Positions 35,080 through 45,885 of a DNA stretch of 64,000 nt are shown here, in pieces. This DNA is from Burkholderiaceae bacterium (lineage in GTDB: Bacteria > Pseudomonadota > Gammaproteobacteria > Burkholderiales > Burkholderiaceae_C). Numbering within the stretch: the stretch's first letter is position 1; every line of letters begins with the position of its first letter. The stretch lies in NCBI GenBank assembly GCA_024235995.1, contig JACKLI010000001.1, positions 2,604,001 through 2,668,000 of the forward strand, written 5' to 3'. The notes under the pieces are model-generated. The model did not search any database. It saw only the letters and a program-made list of their open reading frames with translations, and had not been told where the DNA came from. Made by a program: the position numbers and the translations under genes.

Positions 35080-36110
35080 AACTCGAAGCCGGCTAGCACG
35101 GCGGCGGCGTTGCACCCCAGCTCGGCTGCCGCGTAGCCGCCCTCCAGGATGAAGGCGGTGGGCAGGCCCGCGCGCGCCAGGCGCTGGCCCAGGCGGGTGA
35201 AGTCCGGCGTTTGCAGTTGGAAGGTGCTGATGGGGTCGCCCGCGAAGGTGTCCAGGCCCAGCGACACCACCAGCGCGTCGGCGCCGTGGCGGGCGATGCG
35301 CGCCAAGGCCTGCTCCAGCGCGGCAAACCAGTCGGCCACGCCCGCGCGGGCCGGCAGCGGCAGGTTGAGGTTGAAGCCCTGCCCCGCCGCCGCGCCAGTC
35401 TCGTCGGCATGGCCCAGGTAGAAGGGGTATTCGGTGCGCGGGTCGCCGTGGATGCTGCAAAACAGCACGTCGGCGCGGTCGTAAAAAATGGCCTGCGTGC
35501 CGTTGCCGTGGTGGTAGTCCACGTCCAGCACGGCCACGCGCGCCGCGCCGCCGTGGCGCAGGGCCTGCGCGCAGACGGCGGCGTTGTTGATGAAGCAGTA
35601 GCCGCCCATGAAGTCAGGCCCCGCGTGGTGGCCGGGCGGGCGGGTGGCGCAGAAGGCGGCGCGCTCGCCCGCCTGCAGGGCCTGCGCGGCGCTGGCGGCG
35701 GCATCGGCCGCGGCCTTGGCCGCCGCCCAGGTGCCCGCGGCCAGCGGGCTGCCGTTGTCCATCGAATACAGGCCCAGGCGGGCAATGAAGTTGGCCGGCT
35801 CCACGTCGCTGCGCAGCGTGCGCACCGGCCACACGCTGGGAAAGGGCTGCACGGCGGCGTTGGCACCGTCCAGCGCCAGCCACTGCGCCCAGGCGGTGCG
35901 CAAAAAATCGAGGTAGCGCGGCGCGTGCACCTGGCTCAGCACGGCGCGGCTGTCGACGCCGGGCGGGCGCAGCGGGTGGCCGGCGGCGCGCAGCGCGTCT
36001 TCGACGAAGCGCGCGCGGCTGGGATTCTCGAAGCAAGGCACGCGCTGGCCGCGAAAGAACTCGCTCTCGGGCGCATGCAGGGCCTGCTCGGAGGTGTGAA
36101 AGCACAGCAT
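35076..36110 (-). CDS. Histone deacetylase / acetylpolyamine amidohydrolase family protein
   Basis: A 344-residue arginase-fold zinc deacetylase. Motifs are RPPGHHAGPDFMGGYCFINN (catalytic His161, His162), DVDYHHGNGTQ (zinc ligands Asp198, His200), GLDTFAGD (Asp287) and LEGGYA. Bacterial members remove acetyl groups from acetylpolyamines or other small amides. It starts 9 bp after thiD in the thiamin operon and was once followed by an oxidoreductase gene, now a remnant. Its substrate in this context is unknown. Confidence 0.88.
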   Translation of the reverse strand: MLCFHTSEQALHAPESEFFRGQRVPCFENPSRARFVEDALRAAGHPLRPPGVDSRAVLSQVHAPRYLDFLRTAWAQWLALDGANAAVQPFPSVWPVRTLRSDVEPANFIARLGLYSMDNGSPLAAGTWAAAKAAADAAASAAQALQAGERAAFCATRPPGHHAGPDFMGGYCFINNAAVCAQALRHGGAARVAVLDVDYHHGNGTQAIFYDRADVLFCSIHGDPRTEYPFYLGHADETGAAAGQGFNLNLPLPARAGVADWFAALEQALARIARHGADALVVSLGLDTFAGDPISTFQLQTPDFTRLGQRLARAGLPTAFILEGGYAAAELGCNAAAVLAGFEL

Positions 36111-36119
36111 GGCGAAAGC

Positions 36120-36962
36120 TCACAAAGGCAGACGGCGCGCCGCCACCGGCGCAAAACCATGGTCCAGCGGCCCCACGCCGTGGCCGGTGCGCACCTTTGC
36201 TCCTTCTTGCAGCGCCTGCCGCACGTAGGCGCGGGCGGCGCGCACGGCGGCGCCCAGGTCCAGCCCCAGCGCCAAGTGCGCGGCGATGGCCGACGACAGC
36301 GTGCAGCCCGCGCCGTGCAGGTTGCGCGTGGCGATGCGCGCATCCGTCAGGCGCTGCGGCGGCTGGCCGGCGATGGCCAGCACGTCCAGCACCTCGTCGC
36401 CCGGCAGGTGCCCGCCCTTGAGCAGCACGGCGCGCGCGCCCTGCCCCAGCAAGGCCTGGGCGGCGGGCTCCAGGTCGGCGGCGCTGGCGATGGGACGGCC
36501 CAGCAGCAGCGCGGCCTCGTCCAGGTTGGGGGTGACGATGCTGGCGCGGGGAAACAGATCATTGACCAGCGCCTGCACGGCGGGCGGCTCGATCAGCGGC
36601 GCGCCGGTGGCCGACACCATCACCGGGTCGAGCACCACGGCGCGCAGCGCGTGGCGGTCGATGGCGGCGGCCACCGTGCGCACGGTTTCGCTCGCGTGCA
36701 GCATGCCGATCTTGACCGCGTGCGCGCCGATGTCGCCCAGCACGGCGTCGATCTGCGCGGCCAGAAAATCCGCCGGCGCGGCGTGAATGGCGGTGACGCC
36801 CCGGGTGTTCTGCGCCGTCAGCGCGGTGATGGCGCTCATGCCGTAGCAGCCCAGCGCGGCGAAGGTTTTCAGGTCGGCCTGGATGCCCGCGCCGCCGCCG
36901 CTGTCGCTGCCGGCGATGGTGAGCACGCGCACGTACTGGTGGGTGAATTCAATGGTTTTCAT
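36120..36962 (-). CDS. thiD: Hydroxymethylpyrimidine (phosphate) kinase
   Basis: A 280-residue ThiD phosphorylating HMP and HMP-P. Motifs are TIAGSDSGGGAGIQADLKTFAALGCYG at the N-terminus, DPVMVSATGAPLI and the catalytic NLHGAGCTLSSAIAA. ATG at 36960-36962 is preferred to a TTG just upstream. It is redundant with the ThiD half of the adjacent thiDE gene. A degraded second 3' end lies at 34790-34871. Confidence 0.94.
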   Translation of the reverse strand: MKTIEFTHQYVRVLTIAGSDSGGGAGIQADLKTFAALGCYGMSAITALTAQNTRGVTAIHAAPADFLAAQIDAVLGDIGAHAVKIGMLHASETVRTVAAAIDRHALRAVVLDPVMVSATGAPLIEPPAVQALVNDLFPRASIVTPNLDEAALLLGRPIASAADLEPAAQALLGQGARAVLLKGGHLPGDEVLDVLAIAGQPPQRLTDARIATRNLHGAGCTLSSAIAAHLALGLDLGAAVRAARAYVRQALQEGAKVRTGHGVGPLDHGFAPVAARRLPL

Positions 36963-37004
36963 GATCAAAAAAGGCTCTGGCGCCCATGCAGCAAGCGCGC
37001 CATG

Positions 37005-38597
37005 CTATCGACTCAAGAGTGATGGATGGGGCAGCGCCGGCACGGGCAGGCGCGGCAAACCGTGGCCTGCCGCCAGCGCCGCCTGCCAGCCGGGCACGCT
37101 TTGCGCGGGCTGGGCCCCCAGGCCGCGCACCACGCACACGCCCGCCGCACCGCATTGCGCCGCCTGCGTGGCCTGATCGGGCCGCAGGATGCCGCCGATG
37201 GCCACCACCGGCGCGCCGGCCATGCGCACCCACCAGGCCAGGTTGTCCAGGCCCTGTGGCCGCCAGGGCATGGCCTTGGTCAGCGTGGGCCAGACCGGCC
37301 CGCAGGCCGCGTACCACGGCGCCAGCGCGCGCGCGCGGCACAGCTCCCACAGGCTGTGGCTGCTGATGCCCAGCCGCAGGCCGCTGGCGGCCAGCGCGGC
37401 GCGGCCCGCGTCGCCCAGCGCCAACAGGTCTTCCTGGCCCAGGTGCGCGGCGGGGGCGCCCAGCTCGGCCGCCAAGCGCCAGTGGTCGTTGACGACCAGG
37501 GTGGCGCCCGCTTCCCGGCAGGCATCCAGGGCCTGCGCGATCGATGCGCGCAACGCGGCGTCGGGCGCGCCGGGCGCCTTGATGCGCAACTGCACCGTCT
37601 TCACACCAGCCTGCACCGCCTGGCGCACGCGCTCGGCGCTGTCCACGATGGCGTACAGGCCGATGCCGCTTTTTTCAAACGAATTAGGTCTATCGCCAGC
37701 ATCCAGCAAGCGCGAACAGCTATCAAAATCGAAGTTCTCACCCCAGGACATCAGGGGCAGCCGCTCGGGCCGCGCGCCAAAGCCGGCCTGCGCCAGCACC
37801 GGCCCCGCGCCCTGCCCGGCCGCATGGCCGTGGGCAATGGCATGCGCCGTCGCCATCTTGGCCAGCACCAGCGCGTCGGCCGGCACGAAGCCCAGCGCCA
37901 GCGCGCAGGCCGCGCTGCTGGCAAAGGTGCAGCCTGTCCCGTGGGTATGCGGCGTGGCGATGCGCGGCAGGGCCAGCCAGCCGCGGGCGTGGGGGGTGTC
38001 GATCCAGTCCAGCGCCCAACCCGGTGCGTGCGTGCTGTCGCCGCCGGTGATGGCGATGGCACCGGCGCCTGCCGCCTGCAGGGCCTGGGCCAGCATGGGG
38101 ATGGATGCACCGCTGCCCACCAGCCGCCGCGCCTCGCGCTCGTTGGGCGTCAGCACCGTGGCGCGTGGCAGCAGCAGATCGCGATACGCCTGCACCACCG
38201 CATCGCCGGCAAACGCCGCGCCGGTGCTGGCGCCCAGCACCGAGTCGATCACTAGGGCCAGCGGCGCGCGCTGGCGCAGGCGGTCCACCCAGCGCGCCAG
38301 CACGGCGATGTTGCCGGCGCTACCCAGCAGCCCGGTCTTGATGGCCGCGGGCGGCATGTCGTCGGCCAGCGCGGCCAGTTGCGCGTCCAGCACGTCCGGC
38401 GGCACCGGCTCGATGCGCGTCACCGCCCGCGAGTTCTGCGCCGTGACGGCGGCCACCACCGGGCACAGGTGCACGCCAAAGGCCTGCGCGGCGCGCGCAT
38501 CGGCGCTCAGGCCGGCGCCGCCGCCACTGTCGTTGCCGGCAATGCTCCAGACGATCGGCATCGCTTCTTTTTCAGGAGCATCCTGCGCTTGCTTCAT
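37005..38597 (-). CDS. thiDE: Bifunctional HMP-P kinase / thiamine-phosphate synthase (ThiD-ThiE fusion)
   Basis: About 530 residues. The ThiD domain comes first (IAGNDSGGGAGLSADARA to HTHGTGCTFASSAA). The ThiE domain (about 320-500) follows with LYAIVD, VNDHW, HLGQEDL and CGPVWPTLTK. It would make HMP-PP and couple it to the thiazole to give thiamin phosphate. The start is uncertain: GTG 38606, ATG 38597 or ATG 38561 (MPIVWSIAG, the family-like start). The linker between domains is encoded by a dispersed repeat (37681-37734), and another partial copy covers the start region. Confidence 0.88.
   Translation of the reverse strand: MKQAQDAPEKEAMPIVWSIAGNDSGGGAGLSADARAAQAFGVHLCPVVAAVTAQNSRAVTRIEPVPPDVLDAQLAALADDMPPAAIKTGLLGSAGNIAVLARWVDRLRQRAPLALVIDSVLGASTGAAFAGDAVVQAYRDLLLPRATVLTPNEREARRLVGSGASIPMLAQALQAAGAGAIAITGGDSTHAPGWALDWIDTPHARGWLALPRIATPHTHGTGCTFASSAACALALGFVPADALVLAKMATAHAIAHGHAAGQGAGPVLAQAGFGARPERLPLMSWGENFDFDSCSRLLDAGDRPNSFEKSGIGLYAIVDSAERVRQAVQAGVKTVQLRIKAPGAPDAALRASIAQALDACREAGATLVVNDHWRLAAELGAPAAHLGQEDLLALGDAGRAALAASGLRLGISSHSLWELCRARALAPWYAACGPVWPTLTKAMPWRPQGLDNLAWWVRMAGAPVVAIGGILRPDQATQAAQCGAAGVCVVRGLGAQPAQSVPGWQAALAAGHGLPRLPVPALPHPSLLSR
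37681..37734. repeat. Dispersed repeat at the ThiD-ThiE joint
   Basis: CAGCAAGCGCGAACAGCTAT with AT-rich flanks, in frame inside thiDE, encoding the interdomain linker. It matches the arm of the repeat at 48281-48330. Confidence 0.65.
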
Positions 38598-38610
38598 GCT
38601 GGCCACGGCC

Positions 38611-39411
38611 TTATCCGATCAACAGCGGGTTGCCCGTCACCGGCGTGGTGGCGACGGCAAAATCCTGCCGCGCCATCACCCCGGCGCGGTACGCGGCGCG
38701 CCCGGCCTCGATGGCCTGCCTGAAGGCGCCGGCCATGCGCACCGGGTCGGGCGACTGGCTGACGGCGCTGTTGAGCAGCACCGCGTCAAAGCCCATCTCC
38801 AGCGCCTGCGCCGCGTGGCTGGGCGCGCCGATGCCGGCGTCCACGATCAGCACCACGTCCGGCAAACGCTCGCGCAGCAAACGCAGCGCAAAGGGGTTGA
38901 GCAGGCCCTGGCCCGAGCCGATGGGTGCGCCCCAGGGCATCAGCAGCGGGCAGCCGGCGTCCAGCAGGCGCTTGCACGTGACCAGGTCGTCGGTGCAGTA
39001 CGGGAACACCGTGAAGCCGTCGCGCGCCAGTTGCCGCGCCGCCTGCACCAGCTCCAGCGGGTCGGGCTGCAGCGTGTATTCGTCGCCCACCACCTCCAGC
39101 TTGACCCAGGGCGTGCCGTACAGCTCGCGCGCCATGTGGGCCAGTTGCACCGCCTCGCGCGCGCTGGTGCAGCCGGCGGTGTTGGGCAGCAGGCGCGCGC
39201 CGTGCTGCCGCATGGCGTGGCGGATGATGTCGACAAAGCCGTTGTCGCCGCCCGCGGCCAACTGGCGCCTGAGGCCCACGGTGACCACCTGCGCGCCCGA
39301 CGCAGCCATCGCATCGGCCAGCACCTGGGGCGACGGATAGCCCGCCGTGCCCAGCAGAAAGCGGCTGGACAGGCGCACGTCGCCCACCGCCCAGGAATCG
39401 GTATCAAGCAT
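38611..39411 (-). CDS. thiG: Thiazole synthase ThiG
   Basis: A 266-residue TIM-barrel enzyme forming the thiamin thiazole from DXP, dehydroglycine and ThiS thiocarboxylate. The Schiff-base lysine is Lys104 (WVKLEVVGDEYTLQPD); the phosphate-binding loops include PNTAGC and DAGIGAPS. In this aerobic-type pathway the glycine imine comes from ThiO, encoded upstream. It is 15 bp after the APC transporter gene. Confidence 0.96.
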   Translation of the reverse strand: MLDTDSWAVGDVRLSSRFLLGTAGYPSPQVLADAMAASGAQVVTVGLRRQLAAGGDNGFVDIIRHAMRQHGARLLPNTAGCTSAREAVQLAHMARELYGTPWVKLEVVGDEYTLQPDPLELVQAARQLARDGFTVFPYCTDDLVTCKRLLDAGCPLLMPWGAPIGSGQGLLNPFALRLLRERLPDVVLIVDAGIGAPSHAAQALEMGFDAVLLNSAVSQSPDPVRMAGAFRQAIEAGRAAYRAGVMARQDFAVATTPVTGNPLLIG

Positions 39412-39426
39412 GGCGCGCCCTCTCCA

Positions 39427-40857
39427 TCACAAGCTCAGCCAGCCGCCGCGCAGGCCCAGCGCCGCCACCCCGGCGGCCAGCACCAGCAGGCCGAAGCCCA
39501 CCCATTCGCGCGGCGAGAACACCGCCCGCCCGTGCCCGCGCCGGGCCCAGGCATACAGCAGCGCGCCCGGCGCGTACAAAAGCGAGCCCAGCAGCAAATA
39601 TTTGATGCCGCCGGCATACACCAGCCACAGCGCATACAGCAGCGCCAGCACCGAAATGGCGGCGTCGCGCCGCCGGTGCCCATTCTCGTGCCGGGCGTAG
39701 CATTCGCCGCGCAGCGCCACGTTCAGCGCGTGCCCCGCCGCCCAGGTGTAGGGCAGCAGGATCATGGCCGTGCCCAGGTTGACCAGCGACAGATAGGTCG
39801 ATTCACTGACCAGGGTCACCAGCAAAAAGAACTGCACCGAGCCGCTGGTCAGCCACAGCGAGGCGGCCGGCGCGCCGTGCGCGTTCTCGCGCGCCAGCCA
39901 GGCGGGCGCCGAGCCGTCGCGCGCCGCCGAGTACAGCGTCTCGGCCGACAGCATCAGCCACGACAGCAGCGCCCCCGACAGCGAGATGAACAGCCCCACG
40001 CTGATCAACACGCCGCCCCAGGGGCCCACCGCGCGCTCCAGCACGTGGGCCATGGACGGGTTTTTCAGCGCGGCCAGCTCGGGCTGCGCCATCACGCCCA
40101 TCGACAGCAGGCTGACCGCCACCAGCAGCGCCAGCACGAACAGAAAACCCGCCAGCGTGGCGCGCCCCACGTCCACCCGCCGCACCGCGTGGGCCGAATA
40201 CACGCTGGCGCCCTCCACGCCGATGAACACCCACACCGTCACCAGCATCATGCCGCGCACCTGCTCCAGCACGCCGCCCAGCGCGGGGTTGGCGCGGCCC
40301 CACACGTCGGCGCCGAACACCAGCGGCTGAAACGCCAGCGCCACCAGCAGCACGAACAAAAGCAGCGGCACCAGCTTGGCCACCGTCGTCACCTGGTTGA
40401 TCCGCGCCGCCTCGCGCACGCCGCGCAGCACCAGCGCGTGCGTGCCCCACAGCATGACCGAGGCGCAGGCCACCGCCGTGCGGGTGTTGCCATCGCCAAA
40501 CACCGGCCAGTAGTGGCCCAGGGTGGAAAACAGCAGCACGTAGTAGCCCACGTTGCCCAGCACCGCCATGAACCAGTAGCCCCAGGCCGAGCTGAAGCCG
40601 GTGAAGGGCCCGAAGCTGGCGCGCGCATAGGCGTAGATGCCCGAGTCCAGCTGCGGCTGGCGCAGCGCCAGGCTGAGGAACACGAAGGCCAGCGCCAGCA
40701 TGCCGATGCCGGTGATCAGCCAGGCCAGCGCCGTGGCCCCCACGCCCGCGCTGGCCGCCGTGTTCTGCGGGATGGAGAAGATGCCCCCGCCCACCATAGA
40801 GCCGACCACCAGCGCCGTCAGCGCGCCCACCCCGAGTTTTTTTGAGTTGCTTGCCAT
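39427..40857 (-). CDS. APC-family amino acid/polyamine antiporter-like transporter inside the thiamin operon
   Basis: A 476-residue protein with about 12 membrane spans. The APC signature GGGIFSIPQN in TM1 and the LDSGIYAYARASFGPF segment place it in the basic amino acid/polyamine antiporter (APA) branch, as in arginine-ornithine exchangers. It starts 5 bp after thiS and ends 15 bp before thiG, splitting the usual thiS-thiG pair. Thiamin-linked transport is suggested by position only; the sequence itself says amino acid or amine exchanger. Confidence 0.82.
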   Translation of the reverse strand: MASNSKKLGVGALTALVVGSMVGGGIFSIPQNTAASAGVGATALAWLITGIGMLALAFVFLSLALRQPQLDSGIYAYARASFGPFTGFSSAWGYWFMAVLGNVGYYVLLFSTLGHYWPVFGDGNTRTAVACASVMLWGTHALVLRGVREAARINQVTTVAKLVPLLLFVLLVALAFQPLVFGADVWGRANPALGGVLEQVRGMMLVTVWVFIGVEGASVYSAHAVRRVDVGRATLAGFLFVLALLVAVSLLSMGVMAQPELAALKNPSMAHVLERAVGPWGGVLISVGLFISLSGALLSWLMLSAETLYSAARDGSAPAWLARENAHGAPAASLWLTSGSVQFFLLVTLVSESTYLSLVNLGTAMILLPYTWAAGHALNVALRGECYARHENGHRRRDAAISVLALLYALWLVYAGGIKYLLLGSLLYAPGALLYAWARRGHGRAVFSPREWVGFGLLVLAAGVAALGLRGGWLSL

Positions 40858-40862
40858 CGTGC

Positions 40863-41093
40863 CTACCCGCCGACGATGGGCTGAAACAGCAGCACCTGAT
40901 CGCCAGCCTGAAGCACGCAATTTTGCCGTGCCGCGCGCGGCACGAATTCGGCGTTGACCGCCGTGCCCACGGCCTGCGGCGCGTGGCCCAGCGCCTCGAC
41001 CAGCTGCGCCAGCGTGGTGCCCGGGGTGACGGCGTGCGGCGCGCCATCCAGCGTGATCTGCACGGGCGGCGCAGGCGATGCACCGTCGCTCAT
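40863..41093 (-). CDS. thiS: Sulfur carrier protein ThiS
   Basis: A 76-residue ubiquitin-like carrier ending in the required Gly-Gly (QPIVGG), which is thiocarboxylated to deliver sulfur to ThiG. It has a short Ala/Pro-rich N-terminal extension. The start overlaps the thiO stop (ATGA). No thiF is seen in the cluster, so adenylation must come from elsewhere. Confidence 0.93.
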   Translation of the reverse strand: MSDGASPAPPVQITLDGAPHAVTPGTTLAQLVEALGHAPQAVGTAVNAEFVPRAARQNCVLQAGDQVLLFQPIVGG

Positions 41094-42238
41094 GCCATCG
41101 CCCCGGTTGGCGCCGCCCAGCCGGCCTGCGCCAGCGCCTGCTCCACCAGCGCGGGCGCCAGCAGCCAGCCGTGGCGGAACAGCCCGTTGATGGCCAGCCT
41201 GCGGCCCGCGTGCTCGATGCGCGGGTTGTTGTCGGGCAAGGCCGGGCGCAGGTTCACGTCCAGGCGCACGATGCGCGCCTCGGCCAGCACAGGCAGCACG
41301 CTGTGCGCGGCGGCCATCAGCTCCACCGCGCTGCGCAGGCTGACGGGCGAACGGTCTTCGCTCTCGATCTCGCTGGCGCCCACCATCAGCAGGTCGGCCG
41401 AGCGCGGCACGATGTAGACGCGGTGGCGTGGGTGCAGCAGGCGCAGCTGGCGCGTCAGGCCGTGGCCCGGGCAGTGCAGCCCGATGACTTCGCCGCGCAC
41501 GCCGCGCACGGGCATGGCAGCCTCGGGCAAGGAAGCAGAGCCCCGGGCGCCGACCCCGCGCACGTCGATCACGGCATCGAACTTCAAGGCCCGCCCATCG
41601 GCCAGATGCAGCACGCCTGTGCCCTCATCCGCCTGCACGCCCGCCACCGGCGCGCCCCAATGCCAGCGCACACCCGGCGCCGTGGCCTGTAGGGCCAACA
41701 TGGTCGCCACGGTGTCGATGTGGCCCTCGCCCGGAAGCAGCCAGGCCTGCGCGGGGCCCTGAATGGACGGCTCCAGCTCACGCAGCGCCTGCATCGACAA
41801 GGGCTCGATCGCGCCATGTTCGCGCGGCCATTGCGGCGACTGCGCCGCGTGCATCAGGCGGTCCAGCACGCGCTGCGCCGCCCCCGCGTCGCCACGGTGC
41901 GCCAGCAGCACGCTGCCCTGCACCGACAGCAGCGGCTGCGGCGTGGGCAGCGCGGCCGCGATCTGCCGCCACAGCACGATCGAGCGCCAGCCCAGGGCGG
42001 CAACGGCCGGCTCGGCGTTGTCCAGCTCGGCCATCGGGCTGAGCATGCCCGCGGCCGTGAAGCCGGCCGCTGTCGGCACATAGCCTTCGTCCGGCGCCTG
42101 GCTGCGAAACACCGGCTGCGGACCGGTGGCGGCGTCGAACACCTGCACCGCGTGCCCGGCGCGGGCCAGGCGCCAGGCCAGCAGGCGGCCAAGCAGGCCG
42201 GCGCCGGCAATGCCGATGGATTGAACGGCGGGCCCCAT
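41090..42238 (-). CDS. thiO: Glycine oxidase ThiO
   Basis: A 382-residue FAD enzyme oxidising glycine to the imine used by ThiG. It has an N-terminal GIAGAGLLGRLLAWRLARAGH dinucleotide fold, PMAELDN, and the C-terminal GLFRHGWLLAPAL flavin motif. The start is at MGPAVQSIG, 1 bp after the thiC stop. The upstream frame extension overlapping thiC is rejected. Confidence 0.92.
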   Translation of the reverse strand: MGPAVQSIGIAGAGLLGRLLAWRLARAGHAVQVFDAATGPQPVFRSQAPDEGYVPTAAGFTAAGMLSPMAELDNAEPAVAALGWRSIVLWRQIAAALPTPQPLLSVQGSVLLAHRGDAGAAQRVLDRLMHAAQSPQWPREHGAIEPLSMQALRELEPSIQGPAQAWLLPGEGHIDTVATMLALQATAPGVRWHWGAPVAGVQADEGTGVLHLADGRALKFDAVIDVRGVGARGSASLPEAAMPVRGVRGEVIGLHCPGHGLTRQLRLLHPRHRVYIVPRSADLLMVGASEIESEDRSPVSLRSAVELMAAAHSVLPVLAEARIVRLDVNLRPALPDNNPRIEHAGRRLAINGLFRHGWLLAPALVEQALAQAGWAAPTGAMA

Positions 42239-42239
42239 G

Positions 42240-44120
<1,881 letters not shown>

Positions 44121-44209
44121 GGCAGGTCTCCGGTGGTTGCCTCGGTGGGGGCTCCGGGTCGCCTGCCGCGCCGGGCCTCGTCGAGGGGGCCGGGCGCCGG
44201 GTGCGCTGC

Positions 44210-44300
44210 TCATCCTTACGCCGGTACTAACCGGATCAAGTTGACGGGTTCGGCCACGATGGCCATCTCAGCTCGCCTTGCGGCGGGCACCCCGGAGTGG
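44210..44300 (-). ncRNA. TPP riboswitch (THI element) of the thiC operon
   Basis: On the minus strand the conserved CTGAGAT, then GAACC..TTGATC and GGTTAGTACCGGCGTAAGGA blocks occur in the right order and spacing, with a closing helix at the ends. It lies about 90 bp before thiC and would reduce expression when thiamin pyrophosphate is plentiful. Confidence 0.93.
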
Positions 44301-44305
44301 CCGCG

Positions 44306-44334
44306 ATCATAGCGCAGCGGGCGATACAAGCACA
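44306..44334 (-). promoter_or_regulatory. Predicted promoter of the thiC operon
   Basis: A TATGAT hexamer (44306-44311, minus strand) ends about 6 nt before the riboswitch. The best -35-like element is a weak TGCTTG 15 nt upstream. The predicted RNA 5' end coincides with the first riboswitch helix. Confidence 0.5.
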
Positions 44335-44429
44335 GCCCCGCCGCCCGATCGCGCCAATACCCCTACAGCGCTTGACGGCGCGGGCGCAGCGTATCCTGAC
44401 CGCTTCGCGATGAAGCCATCGACGACGCC

Positions 44430-44819
44430 ATGACCAAGGCCATTCCCGCCCACAACGTCCGCATCAAACGCGCCTACGAGGCGCCCGCGCCCGAGGACGG
44501 CGCGCGCATCCTGATCGACCGCCTGTGGCCGCGCGGCATCAAGAAGGAAAACCTGGCGCTGGCCGAGTGGGAGAAAGACCTGTCGCCCAGCACCGAGCTG
44601 CGCCAGTGGTACGGCCACGAGCCCACGCGCTGGGACGAGTTTCGCCGCCGCTACGCGGCCGAGCTGCGCCCCCATGCCGAGCGCTTCGAGGCGCTGCGCG
44701 AACGCGCGCGCCAGGGCGTGGTCACCCTGGTCTTTTCGTCGCATGAAGAAAGGCTGAACAACGCCGCCGCGCTGCGCGAATTCCTGCTGCATCCCGGCGG
44801 CCTGGGCGACGTGCGCTGA
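44430..44819 (+). CDS. DUF488 family protein (YeaO-like)
   Basis: A 129-residue protein with the DUF488 signature VRIKRAYEAP, ILIDRLWPRGIKKENL and the Arg/Tyr-rich WYGHEPTRWDEFRRRYAAEL. The function is not established. First of three co-directional genes with two AhpD-like proteins (23- and 20-bp gaps). Confidence 0.82.
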   Translation: MTKAIPAHNVRIKRAYEAPAPEDGARILIDRLWPRGIKKENLALAEWEKDLSPSTELRQWYGHEPTRWDEFRRRYAAELRPHAERFEALRERARQGVVTLVFSSHEERLNNAAALREFLLHPGGLGDVR

Positions 44820-44841
44820 CATTCTGCGAAAGGACAAACCC

Positions 44842-45312
44842 ATGACCCAACGGCTGAATTACCAGCAAGCTGCCCCCGATGGCCTGAAGGCCATGCTGGG
44901 GCTGGAGAACTACGCCCGCAACAGCGGCCTGGAGCATTCGCTGCTGGAGCTGGTCAAGACCCGCGTGTCGCAAATCAACGGCTGCGCCTTTTGCCTGGAC
45001 ATGCACACCAAGGACGCGCGCGCCGCCGGCGAGACCGAGCAGCGCCTGTACATGCTGGGCGCCTGGCGCGAGGCCGGCAGGATGTACACCCCGCGCGAGC
45101 GCGCCGCCCTGGGCTGGGCCGAGGCCGTGACCCGGCTGACGAACCAGGAAGTGAGCGACGCGGTCTACGACGAGGCACGCCAGCAGTTCAGCGAGAAGGA
45201 GCTGGTCGACCTGACGCTGGCCGTCATCGCCATCAACGGCTGGAACCGCCTGTCGATCCCCTTCCGCGTGGAGGCGGGCCATTACCAGCCGGCGCAGCGC
45301 TCCAAGGCCTGA
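44842..45312 (+). CDS. AhpD-like carboxymuconolactone decarboxylase family protein
   Basis: A 156-residue CMD-fold protein with the redox motif NGCAFCLDMH (Cys48, Cys51, His55), as in AhpD alkylhydroperoxidase partners. It probably acts in peroxide or thiol redox chemistry rather than in protocatechuate degradation. An AAAGGA SD precedes the ATG. Confidence 0.86.
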   Translation: MTQRLNYQQAAPDGLKAMLGLENYARNSGLEHSLLELVKTRVSQINGCAFCLDMHTKDARAAGETEQRLYMLGAWREAGRMYTPRERAALGWAEAVTRLTNQEVSDAVYDEARQQFSEKELVDLTLAVIAINGWNRLSIPFRVEAGHYQPAQRSKA

Positions 45313-45332
45313 CAACACCCGGACCCACCGCC

Positions 45333-45680
45333 ATGAGCAACCGCATGTACCCGCAAGCCGACGCCGACATCGCACGCAAGCGCCGCGAGCTGGCGCCCAA
45401 GCAACTCGAAGCCTTCCGCGCCTTCAGCGCCGCGTGCTTTGCCGACGGCGCGCTGCCGGGCAAGATGAAGCAGCTGATCGCCGTGGCCGTGGCGCACGTC
45501 ACGCAGTGCCCCTACTGCATCCGCGGCCACACCGAGGCTGCGCTCAAGGCCGGCGCCAGCGAGGCCGAGATCATGGAAGCCATCTGGGTGGCTGCCGAAA
45601 TGCGTGCCGGCGGCGCCTACGCGCATTCGGCGCTGGCGATCGACACCATGGCCGCGCACGCGCAGGCCCACGGCGGCTGA
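45333..45680 (+). CDS. Second AhpD-like carboxymuconolactone decarboxylase family protein
   Basis: A 115-residue single CMD domain with TQCPYCIRGHTEAALKAGAS (Cys59, Cys62, His66). It follows the first CMD gene by 20 bp, and the two are clearly different subfamilies. Converges on the small parC-linked gene with a 10-bp gap. Confidence 0.86.
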   Translation: MSNRMYPQADADIARKRRELAPKQLEAFRAFSAACFADGALPGKMKQLIAVAVAHVTQCPYCIRGHTEAALKAGASEAEIMEAIWVAAEMRAGGAYAHSALAIDTMAAHAQAHGG

Positions 45681-45690
45681 GCAGGCGGCT

Positions 45691-45885
45691 TCAGCGCCCG
45701 CGCTTTTCGCCGCGCTCGCGCGCCCGCCGTGCCTGGCGGCTTTCCTGCGCCCGCGCGGCGGCATCCTCGCGCCGGCGCCGGCGCTGCTGCCAGCGGCGCG
45801 ACAGCGTGCGCCCCAGCCAGAAGGCACCCGCCCCCGTGACGACCATGATCGCCATGCCCAGCGCGGAAACGTCCTGGCCCCACAT
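45691..45885 (-). CDS. Small single-span membrane protein coupled to parC
   Basis: A 64-residue frame starting MWGQDVSALGMAIMVVTGAG with one N-terminal membrane helix (about 8-28) and a strongly basic, arginine-rich tail. The ATG shares one base with the parC stop (TGATG), suggesting coupled translation. Not recognised; it may be a short membrane tether. Compositional bias of GC-rich DNA could mimic such a tail, so support is moderate. Confidence 0.5.
   Translation of the reverse strand: MWGQDVSALGMAIMVVTGAGAFWLGRTLSRRWQQRRRRREDAAARAQESRQARRARERGEKRGR

Noticed and set aside
36120..38597. thiD as a pseudogene duplicate because thiDE already has a ThiD half
   Set aside because: Both ThiD domains keep their catalytic and phosphate-binding motifs and intact frames, so both are treated as functional.
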